DNA of 64,000 nt, taken from assembly GCA_030035585.1 (NCBI GenBank), contig CM057469.1:120382650-120446649 (forward strand). Direction: 5' to 3'. Made by a program: the position numbers and the translations under genes. The notes under the pieces were generated by a model. It ran no database searches, was not told the origin of the DNA, and worked only from the letters and a program-made list of their open reading frames with translations. Below, in pieces: positions 24,504 to 35,681 of this stretch (positions are counted from its first letter, which is position 1; every line of letters begins with the position of its first letter). The stretch is from Dugong dugon. Taxonomy: Eukaryota > Chordata > Mammalia > Sirenia > Dugongidae.

Positions 24504-25526
24504 TTTTATTTAAACACCATTTCAAAACTTTTTACTTACACATTTAAGTGATATTGACTATGCTCTTCCAATTGTGCTGCCATTCTCGCCCAAGATGAAG
24601 GCTTACAGGACAAAACAGCCTCCCATTTAATAGTTACTACAAATGTTGCCCTATAGCAGTGGTCAACAATCTCACAATACATCGACAGTGTCCTTATTCA
24701 ATTTGTGTTCCTTATCATCAGTTTCCTACTCTCCCTCTGCCTTCTGGCCCTTGTCACCGGACTCCTGTACATCGTTAGTCCCATTTAGTTTTACTGGGCT
24801 GTCCATTCCCAGGCTTAACATCGAACCTTGAAGGTAAATTCACCTCTGAGCTGAAAGGGTGTCTGGGGGCCACACTCTCGAGGTTTCTCTAGTATTCTTT
24901 AGGCCAGTATATCTGGTCTTCTTTTTTTTTTTTTTTTTTTTTTGGGAGTTAAAATTATGCTCTACATCCTACTCCAGCTCTGCCCAGAAGCCTCTGTTGT
25001 GATCCTGGTCAGAGGAGTCATTGGTGGTAGCCGGGCACCATCCAGCTGTACTGGGCTCAGTCCCGTGGAGGCCTTGGTAGCTGTGGACCATTAGTCCTTC
25101 GGACTAATCTTTTCCTTGTATCCTGTTCTCTTCATTCTCCCTTGTTCCCGAAGGGATGAGATCAGTGGAGTATCTTAGATGGCCGCTCATAGGCTTTTAA
25201 GACCCCAGACACTACTCACCAAGGTAGAATGTAGAGCATTATCTTTATAAGTAGTGTCATGCCAATTGAGCTAGATGTTCCCCGAGATCATGGTCCCCAG
25301 AGCCCTCCGTCCAACAACTCAGTCCCTCGGGGGGTTTGGATGTGTCTATAGGGCCTCCATGACCTTTCCTTGTGCAGGTTGTGTTAGTTTCCCCTGTACT
25401 ATGTACTATCTCATCTCTCACCCAAGTTACCACTTACCTATTACCTATTTAGTATTTCCCCCCCCTCCCATCCCTGGTAACCAACAAGGATTCTTACATT
25501 TTGCATGTGAATTTTTTCATGGGTTT
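24012..25526 (-). other. L1 3' UTR with repeated segments
   Basis: The 3' UTR runs from the ORF2 stop to the tail. A segment resembling gatgaaggcttacagaacaa followed by the tgttgccctatga...ggttaacaatct block occurs three times, at about 24047, 24268 and 24593 in plus-strand coordinates. The plus-strand L1 at 54482 has only two copies, so a duplication of about 325 bp separates the two. A TTTA microsatellite (24467-24511) lies in the extra unit. The upstream part, about 24840-25310, also occurs alone at 41598-42040. Confidence 0.85.
24467..24511. repeat. (TTTA)n microsatellite
   Basis: About ten tandem tetranucleotide units inside the L1 3' UTR duplication. It is absent from the other L1 3' UTR in this window, so it grew after or during the duplication. 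Confidence 0.95.
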
Positions 25527-28500
25527 TTACAATAGAGGTCTCATACAATATTTGTCCTTTTGTGATTGACTTATTTCACTCAGCATGATGTCCTCCAGTT
25601 TCATCCATGTTATGAGATGGTTCACCGATTCATTGTTCTTTCTCATTGCATAGTACTCCATTGTGTGTATGTACCATAGTTTGTGTATCCATTCATCTGT
25701 TGATGGACATCGAGGTTGTTTCCATCGTTTTGCTATTGTGAATAATGCTGCCATGAACATAGGTGTGCATATGTCTATTCGAGTGATGACTCTTATTTCT
25801 GTAGGCTATATTCCTAGGAGTGGGATTGCTGGATCGAATGGTACGTCTATTTCTAGCTTTCTGAGGAAACACCATATCATTTTCCAAAATGGCTGTATCA
25901 TTTTGCATTCCCACCAGCAGTGTATAAGAGTTCCCGTCTCCCCGCAGCCCCTCCAACATTTGTTATTTCCAGTGTTTTTGATTCATGCCAGTAATGCCGG
26001 GGTGAGATGGTATCTCATTGTGGTTTTAATTTGCATTTCTCTAATGGCTAGTGATCGCGAGCATTTCCTCATGTGTCTGTTGGCCATTTCAATGTCTTCC
26101 TTGGTCAAGTGTCTGTTCATTTCCCTTGCCCATTTTTTGATAGGATTGGTTGTCTTTTTGTTGTAGAGCTGTGGATTTTCTTGTAGATTAGGGAGATTAG
26201 ACCTTTGTCTGACTTGTACTGTCCAAAAATTTTTTCCCAGTCTGTAGGTTCTCTTTTAACTCTTTTGGTGAAATCTTTTGAAGAGCATAGATGTTTGATT
26301 TTTAGAAGATCCCAATTATCTAGTTTATCTGTTGGGTTTTTTGTGTTGATGTTTATGGTTTGTATCCTGTTAATGCCGTGTATTAAGGCCTGAAGTGTTG
26401 GTCCTATTTTTTCTTCTATGAATTTTATAGTTTGAGGCTTTATATTCAGGTCTTTGATCCATTTTGAAGTAGTTTTTGTATATGGTGTGAGGTATGGGTC
26501 CTGTTTCATTTTTCTACAAATGGATATCCAGTTTTGCCAGCACCATTTGTTAAAAAGACTGTCTTTTCCCCATTTGATGTATTTTGGGCCCTTGTCAAAA
26601 ATCAGGTGACCGTAGGTGGATGGATTTACATCTGAGTTCTCAATTCTGTTCCATTGGTCAATGTCTCTGTTGTTGTACCAGTACCAGGCTGTTTTGAGTA
26701 CTGTAGCTGTATACTAGGTTCTCAAGTCAGGTAGTGTGAGTCCTCCAACTTTCTTCTTCTTCTTCAGTAGTGCTTTACTTATTCGGGGTTTCTTTCCTTT
26801 CCATATAAAGTTAATAATTAGTTTTTCCATCTCTTTGAAGAATGTTGTTGGTATTTGTATCGGGATTGCATTGTATTTGTAGATTGCTTTAGGTAGAATT
26901 GCCATTTTCACAATGTTGAGTCTGCCTATCCATGAGCATGGTATGTTTTTCCATTTATGTAGATCCCTTTGGATTTCATGCAGCAGTGTTTTGTAGTTTT
27001 CTTTGTATAGGTCTTTTATATTCCTGGTCAGATATATTCCTAAGTATTTTATCTTTTTAGGGGCTATTGAAAATGGTATTGATTTCCTGATCTCCTTTTC
27101 ATCGTTCTCTTCACTGGTGTATAGGAATCCAACTGATTTTTGAATATGTATCTTGTATCCTGCTACTCTGCTGAATCTTTCTATTACTTCCAGTAAATTT
27201 CTCGTGGAGTCTTTAGGGTTTTCTATGTATAGTATCATATCATCTGCAAACAGGGAGAGTTTAACTTCTTCATTACCAATTTGGATGCCCTTTATTTCTT
27301 TCTCTTGCCTTACTGCTCTAGCTAGAACTTCCAGCACAATGTTAAATAGGAATGGTGATAAAGGGCATCCTTGTCTTGTTCCTGTTTTCTAGGGGAATGT
27401 TTTCAGCCTTTCTCCATTAAGAATGATGTTGGCTGTTGGTTTTGCATAGATGCCCTTTATTATGTTGAGAAATTTCCCTTCTATACCTATTTTATTGAGA
27501 GCTTTTATCAGGAATGGGTGTTGGACTTTGTCAAATGCCTTTTCTGCATCAATTGAGATGATCATGTGATTTTTTTCTTTCCTTTTATTTATGTGGTGGA
27601 TTACGTTGATGGATTTTCTAATGTTAAACCATCCTTGCATACCTGGTATGAATCCTACTTGGTCGTGGTGTATTATTTTTTTGATATGATACTGAATTCT
27701 ATTGGCTAGAATTTTGTTCAGAATTTTTGCATCTATATTCATGAGAGATATTGGTCTCTAATTTTCTTTTTTTGTGATGTCTTTGCCTGGTTTTGGTATC
27801 AGCGTTATGCTGGCTTCATAGAATGAATTTGGAAGTGTTGCTTCCTCTTCTATGCTCTGAAATAACTTGAGTAGAACTGGTACGAGCTCTTCTGTAAATG
27901 TTTTGTAGAATTCTCCAGTGAAGCCATCTGGGCCAGGGCTTTTTTTGGTTCGGAGTTTTTTTTATTACCTTTTCAATCTCTTCTCTTGTTATGGGTCTGT
28001 TCAGATTTTCAATATCACTTTGTTGTAGTTTGGGTAGGCCGTATGTTTTTAGAAATTTATCCATTTCCTCTAGGTTTTCAAATTTGTTGGAATATAGTTT
28101 TTCATAATATTCTGTTATAATCCTTTTTATTTCAGTTGGGTCTGTTGTAATGTCCCCCATTTCATTTCTTATTTGGGTTATTTGTGCCCTCTGCTGTTTT
28201 TCTTTTGTCAGTCTGGCCAGTGGTTTGTCGATTTTGTTGATTCTTTCAAAGAACCAACTTTTCGTTTTGTTGATTCTTTCTATTGTTTTTCTGTTCTCTA
28301 TTTCATTGATTTCTGCTCTGATCTTTACTATTTCCTTTCTTCCGGTGGTTGTAGGCTTTTTTTGTTGTTCTCTTTCTATTTGTTTGAGTTCTGTAGTTAA
28401 TGCTTTGATTTTGTCCCTTTCTTCTTTTTTAATATGTGCATCTATTGCTATAAATTGTCCTCTGAGGACTGCCTTTGCTGTGTTCCAAAGGTTTTGGTAT

Positions 28501-29348
28501 GATGTGTTTTCATTTTCATTTGATTCTAGGAATTTTTTAATTCCATCTCTGATTTCTTCTATTACCCTTTGATGTGTAAGCAGATTATTATTCAGTTTCC
28601 ATGTGTTTGATTTTTTTCCCTTGCTCTTTCTAGTGTTAATTTCTACCTTGATGGCATTGTGGTCAGAGAAGATACTGTGAATTATCTTAGCATTTTGGAT
28701 CTTGTTGAGGATTGCTCTGTGGCCTAAGATGTGGTCTATTCTGGAGACCGTTCCATGTGCATTGGAAAAGAATGTGTACTTTGCAGCGGTTGGCTGGATT
28801 GTTCTATATATGTCTCTGAGGTCCAGTTGGCTGATTGTGTCCTTTAGGTCTTCTGTATCTTTGCTGAGTTTCTTTTTAGTTGTTCTGTCCTTTACTGAGA
28901 GTGGTGTGTTGAAGTCTCCTACTATTATTGTGGAACTGTCAATTTCTCTTTTCAGTGCTGCTAGAGGTTTTTTTATGTATTTTGGAGCCCTGTCATTGGG
29001 TGCATAGATATTTATTATGGTTATGTCTTCATGATGGATCATCCCCTTAATCATTATAGAGTGTCCTTCTTTGTCTTTTATGGTAGATTTTGTTTTAAAG
29101 TCTATTTTATCTGAGATTAGAATTGCCACTCCTGCTCTTTTTTGATAGTTGTTAGCTTGATATATTTTTTTCCAACCTTTGATTGTTAATAAATTCACAT
29201 CTTTCTTTCTAAGATGTGTCTCTTGTAGACAGCAAATAGATGGATCCTGTTTTCTTATCCATTCTGCGACTCTCCGTCTCTTTACAGGTGCATTGAGTCC
29301 ATTTACGTTCAGTGTAATTATTGATAGATGTGAGTTTGTTGCTGTCAT
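25527..29348 (-). pseudogene. L1 ORF2 (endonuclease-reverse transcriptase), disabled
   Basis: ORF2p nicks target DNA and reverse-transcribes L1 RNA in the nucleus. The 510-codon N-terminal frame has the endonuclease signature residues (N14 in ITLNVNGLN, E43 in CLQETH, the VGDFNT motif, SDHNAIK). The RT frame at 26714-27337 has the active-site FADD at 27239-27250. The C-terminal region ends at 25527. Damage: an extra A in a run of eight at 27956-27963 shifts the frame before the RT; TAG stops lie at 27758-27760, 27389-27391 and 26714-26716; and a 1-nt loss near 26172 shifts the C-terminal part. Without these breaks it would be about 1,273 residues. All catalytic residues I could check are retained. 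Confidence 0.95.
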
Positions 29349-29536
29349 TTTGTAGTGCTTTTTTTTGTGATGCTGAAGTGTTCTTTGTTCTTCTTACTCT
29401 CTTGTGCTGAGTTACTTTTGTTTGTGGATTTTGTGTTCATTTCTTTTGTTTTTGTAGGTTTTGTTTTTGTTGAGACTTTATGTTTTTCGTCTTTATTTTT
29501 ATGAGTTGGTTTGTTAACTTTTTTTGTGGTTACCAT
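29345..29536 (-). CDS. Small spacer ORF between L1 ORF1 and ORF2 (63 codons)
   Basis: A lysine/threonine/asparagine-rich frame (starts MVTTKKVNKPTHK) fills the end of the unusually long ORF1-ORF2 spacer. Its TGA stop overlaps the ORF2 start in an ATGA tetranucleotide (29345-29348). Such an overlap could allow termination-reinitiation on ORF2. The A-rich composition makes chance occurrence plausible, and no known domain is present. Whether it is translated is unknown; I give it as a candidate only. Confidence 0.35.
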   Translation of the reverse strand: MVTTKKVNKPTHKNKDEKHKVSTKTKPTKTKEMNTKSTNKSNSAQESKKNKEHFSITKKSTTK

Positions 29537-29779
29537 GAATTTTACCCTTATCTTTATAATTTTGAAGCAGTCTACCGTTACTTGGTATCACCTTGCCTTC
29601 TTCTCCTTTAGAAGGTTCTATACCTATGCCGTTTGTTCCCTCTTTCATTGTTTTGATGTTGTTGTCATCCTTTGATTGATTTCTCTGATTCCCTGTTGTA
29701 TATCTTTTGTTTTTGGAAAGTCCTCTGTAGTTCAGTTCCTAGAATGGTATCTGGTTCATTTTAACCTGCGTCCTAGGTC

Positions 29780-30830
29780 CTAGGTCCTGTCTGAGGGCTG
29801 AAGCTGTTTGTCCTCAGATCGAAGAACTCCCTTTAATAATTCTTGTAAGTTTGGTTTCCCTTTTGCATATTCCTTTAGTTTCTGTTTATCTGGAAATGAC
29901 CTAATTTCACCATCAAATCTGAATGAGAGTTTTGCAGGATATATTATTCTTGGCTGACAATTTTTTTTCTTTCAAGATTTTATATATGTCATCCCATTGC
30001 CTTCTTGCCTGCATGGTTTCTGCTGAATAATCTGAGCTTAGTCTTATTGTTTCTCCTCTGTATGTGACTTCTTGTTTTTCACGAGCTGCTCTCAGGATTC
30101 TTTGTTTGTCTTTAGTTTTAGCGAGTGTGAATATGATATGTCTTGGTGATTTTCTTTTGGGGTCTCTTCTATATGGGGTTCGTTGAGCTTCTTGGATGGC
30201 CAGCTTTTCATCTTTCATGATATTGGGAAAGTTTTCTGTCAGCAGTTCCTCAATGATCCTCTCTGTGTTTTCTGTTTTCTCCCCCTGTTCTGGTATGCCA
30301 ATCACTCGTAAGTTTTTGCTTTTAATTGTGTCCCACATAACTCTCAGGGTCTCTTCATTTTTCTTTGTTCTTTTTTCTGAGTTTTCCTGAAACAGAGTTG
30401 TATCCAAGTGTTTGTCTTCAGTTCCACTGATCCTGTCTTCCATGGTTTCAAATCTACTTCTCAACCCTTCTATGACACCGTCCATTTCTGAAATCTTGTT
30501 GTTTATCTTTTGGATTTCTAATTGTTGTTTTTGTATAATTTTGAGTTGTGAATTTATTTTGGCATTTTGTTCCTGCATCATCTTCCTGAATTCTTCCAAT
30601 TTTTTGTCTGTATTTTCCATAAATTTGTCTATTTTTTCCTCATGTTTGTCAGCTTTTTGCCTCAGTTCTTGGAAAATTCCGAGTATTAGTGATTTGAGTT
30701 CCGTATCAGGAACTTCTAGTGCATTTTCTTCCACAGGAGAGTTATCTGGTGTTTTAATTTGGAAGCCTATTGTAGCCATCTTGTCTTGTTTTTGTAAATG
30801 TTTTGATATTGTTTGCTGTTTTTGGGGCAT
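29780..30830 (-). pseudogene. L1 ORF1 (RNA-binding chaperone), single frameshift
   Basis: ORF1p coats L1 RNA as a trimer. The open frame of 305 codons has a charged N terminus, a coiled coil at about residues 40-160 with heptad-like L/I spacing, an RRM-like domain beginning near NLRVIGIPE, and a C-terminal domain with PRHIIFTLAKTKDKQRIL. An extra T in a run of eight (29961-29968, plus strand) shifts the frame near the C terminus, giving an early stop at 29913. The original frame runs on to a TAG at 29780-29782, for about 349 residues. Otherwise the ORF looks intact. Confidence 0.93.
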
Positions 30831-32788
30831 TCAGTAGATATTTCTCTCGTTTATTGATTGTAGATTTTTTTTTTTTTTTGTTTCGTTCTTGTGGTACAGC
30901 TGGGCAGATCTAGCTGAGGAGGAGCCACTGGGATGTGTTGCTTGTGGCACTCACCGCAGCCACCAGGACAGTCGGTAGTCAGTGCTGGGCAGGTTCCAAT
31001 AGGGCGTGCCTGCACCGCTTGGTGATGTGATGTCTAGTGCACAGTGCAGGTAGGTAGGGTGCAGCGGGAAGATGGTTATGTGTGAAGCTAAGCTGGATAT
31101 GGGAGAGAGGAGAGAGGAGGAGGAGCAAAAAGCGTACAAACATAAAAGAATGCTAGGGGAGCTTGTCGTTGGAATGTACAGATGAGAGACTATGGGATGG
31201 AGGAAACCAGAAGGGGGAAGAGAAAGAAAAGGAAAGAATGACCAAATAAAAATCAGAAAAGTTAAAGAACTGCAAAGTTCCCAGGGATCCCACCGATGCA
31301 GCTATGAGGTCTGGGGGAGTCGGTCTCAATTTTCACAGCTCAGCCTGGCCAGAAGGTACAGAGGCATACATCGCCTGGTATTCAGGGATCAGAAAGAGAA
31401 GGAAGAGATAGAGAGACAAGAAATTAAGCAATGAAGAAAGACAAAAGAGAAAAAGAGGTAAAAGATGACAAAACTAATCAAAAAAGGAAGAAAAATAAAA
31501 TTGAAAAAAAAAAAGGGCAACACCAGCTGTCTGTGCCTACAAATGGGACCCAGAGAGCCCCCAGTCAGGGGCGCGAATTCCAAGAAGCCAGCAGTCTTGG
31601 GGTTAAGAGACCGTGGCCACGGGAATCAGAGGGACCAACGAACAAAGGCCCCAGGATCCCACCCGCGCGGGAGCCCAGACCTGGAAACAGCCACACGCCC
31701 GAACGCAGCCCTACAGCCCCGCAGGAGAGAGCAGAGACGGCACTCGGAACCAGGCACCCAGGCTAAAGGAGGGGGAGGCGGGAGAAAAAGGTTCACTAGC
31801 TGCCAGCAAACGGCTCCCAGAAAGCCACCAGCCCGGGCGCACGGAATCCAAGCACCGGCGCCCCCCAGCTCAGGGACTCCGGCCACGGAAAGCAGAGGGG
31901 CGAACAAACAAAGGCCCTGGGATCCCACCCACGCGGGAGCCCAGACCTAGAAACAGCCACACTCTGGAACGCAGCCCTACAGCCCCGCAGGAGAGAGCAG
32001 AGACGGCACTCAGAACCAGGCACCCAGGCAAAAGGAGGGGGAGGCGGCAGAAAAAGACTCGCTAGGTGCCAGCAAACGGCTCCCAGAAAGCCTCCAGCCC
32101 GGGCGTGCGGAATCCAAGCACCGACGCCCCCCAGCTCAGGGACTCCGGCCACGGAAAGCAGAGGGGCGAACGAACAAAGGCCCTGGGATCCCACCCACGC
32201 GGAAGCCCAGACCTAGAAACAGCCACACGCCCGCACGCAGCCCTACAGCCCCGCAGGAGAGAGCAGAGACAGCACTCGGAACCATGCACCCAGGCAAAAG
32301 GAGGGGGAGGCGGCAGAGAAAGGTTCGCTAGCTGCCAGCAAACGGCTCCCAGAAAGCCGCCAGCCCAGGCGCGCGGAATCTGAGCACCAGCACCCCCCAG
32401 CCCAGGGACCCTGGCCACAGAAAGCAGGGGATCCCCAGCTGAGGCGGAGAGGGGTGGGGGGTGGGAGAGCGCGTACCGCAGTTTACCGGTAGTTCTGTCT
32501 CCGACCAGATGCTCTGTGAGGCTGCTCTCCCGTTCGCTGGTCTCCGAAAGGAATCCAAGATGGTGGATCCACGCTGCGTTAGCTGGTAAGGAATCTCTGC
32601 CTGAGTCTCTCCTCGCTCTCCATTCTCTTTTAGTATTCTCACTCCTTTTGGTGTTTGGCTGAGTTCTTTTATCTCTTCATTTGGTGTTCTAGGGTTTCAG
32701 GATTGTTGATTCTCTGTTAGGCTTAGTTTTTCGGATCTTTGCTGTGGAGGGACGGCGTGGTGTTTCTGCCTAGAGCGCCATCTTGCCC
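30831..32788 (-). promoter_or_regulatory. L1 5' UTR / internal promoter region
   Basis: About 1.96 kb upstream of ORF1 on the L1 strand. The distal part (31535-32788) is GC-rich with many CpG and contains the 266-bp monomer array. The proximal part (30840-31530) is less GC-rich, with an A-rich stretch near 31430-31515. L1 5' UTRs normally act as internal RNA polymerase II promoters. Frames of 100-160 codons on both strands here are by-products of high GC. Confidence 0.85.
31535..32430 (-). repeat. 266-bp tandem monomers in the L1 5' UTR
   Basis: The landmark tgccagcaaacggctcccag starts at 31801, 32067 and 32333, exactly 266 bp apart twice. A more diverged copy precedes these (about 31535-31800), and the last copy ends after about 100 bp. 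So there are roughly three full units plus a part. Units share blocks such as cagccctacagccccgcagg and gagcccagacct. They resemble in organisation the promoter monomers of mouse L1 elements; their function here is inference. Confidence 0.93.
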
Positions 32789-32802
32789 AGATAATACTTT
32801 TT
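32789..32802. repeat. Target-site duplication of the L1, right copy
   Basis: agataatacttttt, identical to 23998-24011, followed by aag. The T5/AAG junction is a canonical L1 endonuclease site. Confidence 0.95.
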
Positions 32803-33825
32803 AAGTAGAACACGCCTATGTCCTCTCACCACAAAGTCCTGTTGAGAAGCATCTTTCACTGACGTCAGAACATTTAATCCAAATGCCACAGAAGAAAATA
32901 TGCAAATCCCTGAATTGACTCTCAAAGTGATGAGCATTTCTTAAATATTTATTGCACTCTTCTCCTTGTATTTGTTTGTGTTTGACCCTTAAATTGCGGA
33001 TAGTCTCTCTTTTCTCGTCTTTGCACATCAAAACTATATCCATTATTAAAGAAGATATTCAGATGGATAAAATCAAAGAAAGGTAGTTTAGAAATGCTGC
33101 TTTGAGTTTATACATTAGGTTTGGATACCTACAATAGCAGAAAAAGAAACAAAAGAATAGAAGAGAAATACTTAAGATACCAATTAACATCTCGGTCTAT
33201 ATGAAAGGTACCCGATGTACCTATACAAAACAGTTAAGGCAGCTCCACAAAGGCTTTAGCCATTCAGACCCCTGTCACCTCAACGTGGGATCTCCAACAG
33301 GGTGTTGACTTTATCCTTATACTCTGATGTGACTACAAGAGTTCCATCCATAATATCTGTTCTGTAAGCTGCAGGCATGAGAAAAGGTTAAGAGCGGTTT
33401 ATCTCGTCACTTCAAGAAGAATTTCCAGAAGTAACACACAAAGATGTCCAAGTAACTCTACTTCTAAAAATAATCATTATGTTTGATTGTTTGCTTAATA
33501 TTTATATCAGCATGCCTAGCTCTGAAAAGCTAAATAATCATGTGTATATTTGTTAGCCAAAGAATGTATCATTAGATATTCCTTTTGCTTGAATATTCAT
33601 GTGTTAAAATGAAAAAATGAAACCTAGGACTCTGCTGTATTGCTTTTGAGAGTTTTTTTTCCTCTCATTTAAGTGGCACTATTTTGAGTTCTTGGTATAG
33701 TGTAGTTGGAAGACAATATTAAGCCATTCAACATTTAATTTTGTTCTAACTTCTCTTGCAAAGAAAATAATTTTCAAACTGAATAGGATAAAATATCATT
33801 GCAATGGCAAGTAAAAATAAAATGT
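32803..33825. other. Unannotated non-coding stretch
   Basis: No recognised gene or repeat. Confidence 0.4.
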
Positions 33826-33975
33826 TGCCATCGAGTCGATTCTGACTCATAGCAACTCCATAGGACAGAGGAGAACTTCCCCACAGGGTTTCTAAGGAGC
33901 AGCTGGTGGATTGAACAGACAACCTTTTTGGGTTACCTGCCGAATAGTTAACCATTGAACCACAAGGGATCTGCG
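33826..33975 (-). mobile_element. AfroSINE, short subtype
   Basis: Antisense SINE: gttgccatcgagtcgattct, ctcatagcaactccatagga, cagggtttctaaggagcagc, and the eroded head aacctttttgggttacctgc. Confidence 0.9.
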
Positions 33976-35310
33976 TGGCAAGTAGGTGTTAAAAATGCTC
34001 TGAAAGTTTGCAAGAGAGCCTTGCTTCTCTAATTTAATTGAGATAACCTCACTTTGTTTTATCTTACCTCAAGTACAGAAAGAGCTCCGATATGGAATAT
34101 CTTATCACTACTTTAAAGCGTTGGAAGGTTGATCTTGAGATTTTTTTTTGTCATTGAAACTTACAGAGAATGAGGCAGATAGAGTTTCCACTATAGTACC
34201 TCAATCTTGGACAAGATTATAAAACAGATAATCAAAGGGATGATTTGTGGGTCACCTAAAGAAGTGGTGATCTCCAAAGTGGTGCAGCATGGGGAAAATA
34301 TTAAACAATTAAAGACAGTTGTAAATGATATCTTTAAAGACCAAGAGCCAGAAAGATACTCATCCTGTTCCAGAAACAAAAAAAAGAAAAAAATGTATAA
34401 CTAGCCTAGAAAATTAGTGGGAAAGTGACATGAGATGTGTTAGAAAGGTAGAAATGACTTAGCAGGCAAAATAAGGATTCTATGTGTTATCTTAAGTACA
34501 AGGGGAATCCATGAACATTTTTCGACAAAGGAGTGTTAAGGTTGGATCTATCTTTGTACAAAAAACTTACTTGCCATTGTATGAAGAAACTATTATAAAG
34601 AATGCATTTTGTAAAGCAAGAGATCCATTGGAAATATATTACAATAGTTCCAGTAAATGATACCAAGACGGATGGTAGTGTTGGAGATAAGTGGACAGAT
34701 TGAAAAGAAACTCGAGCAGTTGAACTACAGGTTTTGGTAATTAAATGCATTTGGGTGTGAGGGAGATGGAGATGCCAATCACTTTTCCTAGCTTCATCAA
34801 CTGCCTTTCTCTCTATTTGAACCCCTGTCATCATCCGGGGTGATTTCAATATCTGTGTGGAAATTCACCCCATACTCTAAACCCTGAATAACTTGATCTC
34901 ATTTCCAATGAGCTTCTGTTAGTTTCATCAACAGTTACATCCTACATTTTGACATTCCTATCAAGCTTATAAAACTTCAAAGTTTTTAGTTCCAGAACTG
35001 CATTCGGTGAATACCACCTCCAATAGTTATTCTCCCAGCTAAGACCTCTGAATCACTGGCAAAATAATTGTCACTTTCTGTTAAGCTTTTTTGTGTCCAC
35101 TTTTTAATACTTAGTCCATCCAGTCCACCATGTTCAATAGTTCTCTAGTCAATATAAAAAATTCCCATGTGGCTGTGTCAATTCCTTATCCTATCCTTGC
35201 GTTCTGAATGCAAAAACTATTGCTTTGTCAACACTTTATTGGGACTCCAGGTTCCACTGATCTGTCTCCAGTTTATTTGAATCACATTCATAGTCTCCCT
35301 CTTACCTTTA
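33976..35310. other. Mostly unannotated; possible ancient LINE traces
   Basis: No gene. The stretch at 34490-34760 looks like an old interspersed repeat that I cannot name. The stretch at 34835-35060 (ggggtgatttcaatatctgt and onward) might be a very decayed LINE endonuclease region (GDFN-like), with low confidence. Confidence 0.3.
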
Positions 35311-35393
35311 TATATATATATATATCTCATCAAGATCATGTATATATGTACATATATATACGTATATGTGTGTCTGAGTATATATGTATGCAT
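35311..35393. repeat. TA-rich microsatellite
   Basis: Imperfect (TA)n with TG and CA interruptions. Confidence 0.9.
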
Positions 35394-35410
35394 AGCTCAT
35401 TTTGTATTTT

Positions 35411-35563
35411 GGGAACCCTGGTGGTGTAGTGGTTAAGAGCTATGGCTGCTAACCAAAAGGCAGTTCAAACCCACCAGACACGCCTTGGAAACACTGTGAG
35501 GCAGTTCTACTCTGTCCTATTGGGTCACTATGAGTGGGAATCAACTCGATGGCAATTGGTTTG
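35411..35563 (+). mobile_element. AfroSINE, short subtype
   Basis: Well-preserved head gggaaccctggtggtgtagt with its A box, then aaccaaaaggcagttcaaac (B-box region, two or three bases lost), body and 3' end gggtcactatgagtgggaat. Possible 13-bp duplication cattttgtatttt (35398-35410) / cactttgcaattt (35564-35576), with three mismatches. Confidence 0.93.
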
Positions 35564-35681
35564 CACTTTGCAATTTGAAAACCTCATTCGAAAATTCCCT
35601 CTTTCTCAATCCCCATAACACCATAACCAATCCAATGGCAAATGATTGTGATTTTCTATTTTAAAAAGTAACCAAAGATAT

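Larger units (their letters stand above)
24012..32788 (-). mobile_element. Full-length L1 LINE (about 8.8 kb)
   Basis: A complete minus-strand L1 between exact 14-bp duplications. Reading on its own strand: a long GC-rich 5' UTR with tandem 266-bp monomers, ORF1, a 430-bp spacer holding a small ORF, ORF2 of the usual length (about 1,270 codons), a 1.5-kb 3' UTR, and an A/TA-rich tail. The exact duplication and many retained CpGs in the 5' UTR suggest a fairly recent insertion. It is about half as long again as the human L1 (6 kb) because of long UTRs. One frameshift in ORF1 and two frameshifts plus three stops in ORF2 disable it. Confidence 0.95.

Noticed and set aside
25663..26166. 167-codon plus-strand frame with hydrophobic stretches, possible membrane protein
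   Set aside because: It is antisense to the L1 ORF2 C-terminal region, and the same antisense frame appears in the second L1 at 56114-56542.
26205..28572. Plus-strand frames inside the L1 (for example 28150-28572)
   Set aside because: They are antisense shadows of ORF2; the opposite strand carries the endonuclease and RT motifs.
30412..30837. 141-codon plus-strand frame
   Set aside because: Antisense shadow of L1 ORF1, rich in Ser/Cys/Phe as expected from the complement of a Lys/Glu coiled-coil sequence.
31535..32430. Direct repeats as a CRISPR-like array
   Set aside because: Units are 266 bp with no short repeat-unique spacer pattern, and they sit in an L1 5' UTR of a mammalian genome.
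31431..32642. Several 100-160-codon frames on both strands
   Set aside because: They lie in the L1 5' UTR monomer array, appear on both strands, and repeat because the DNA repeats every 266 bp.
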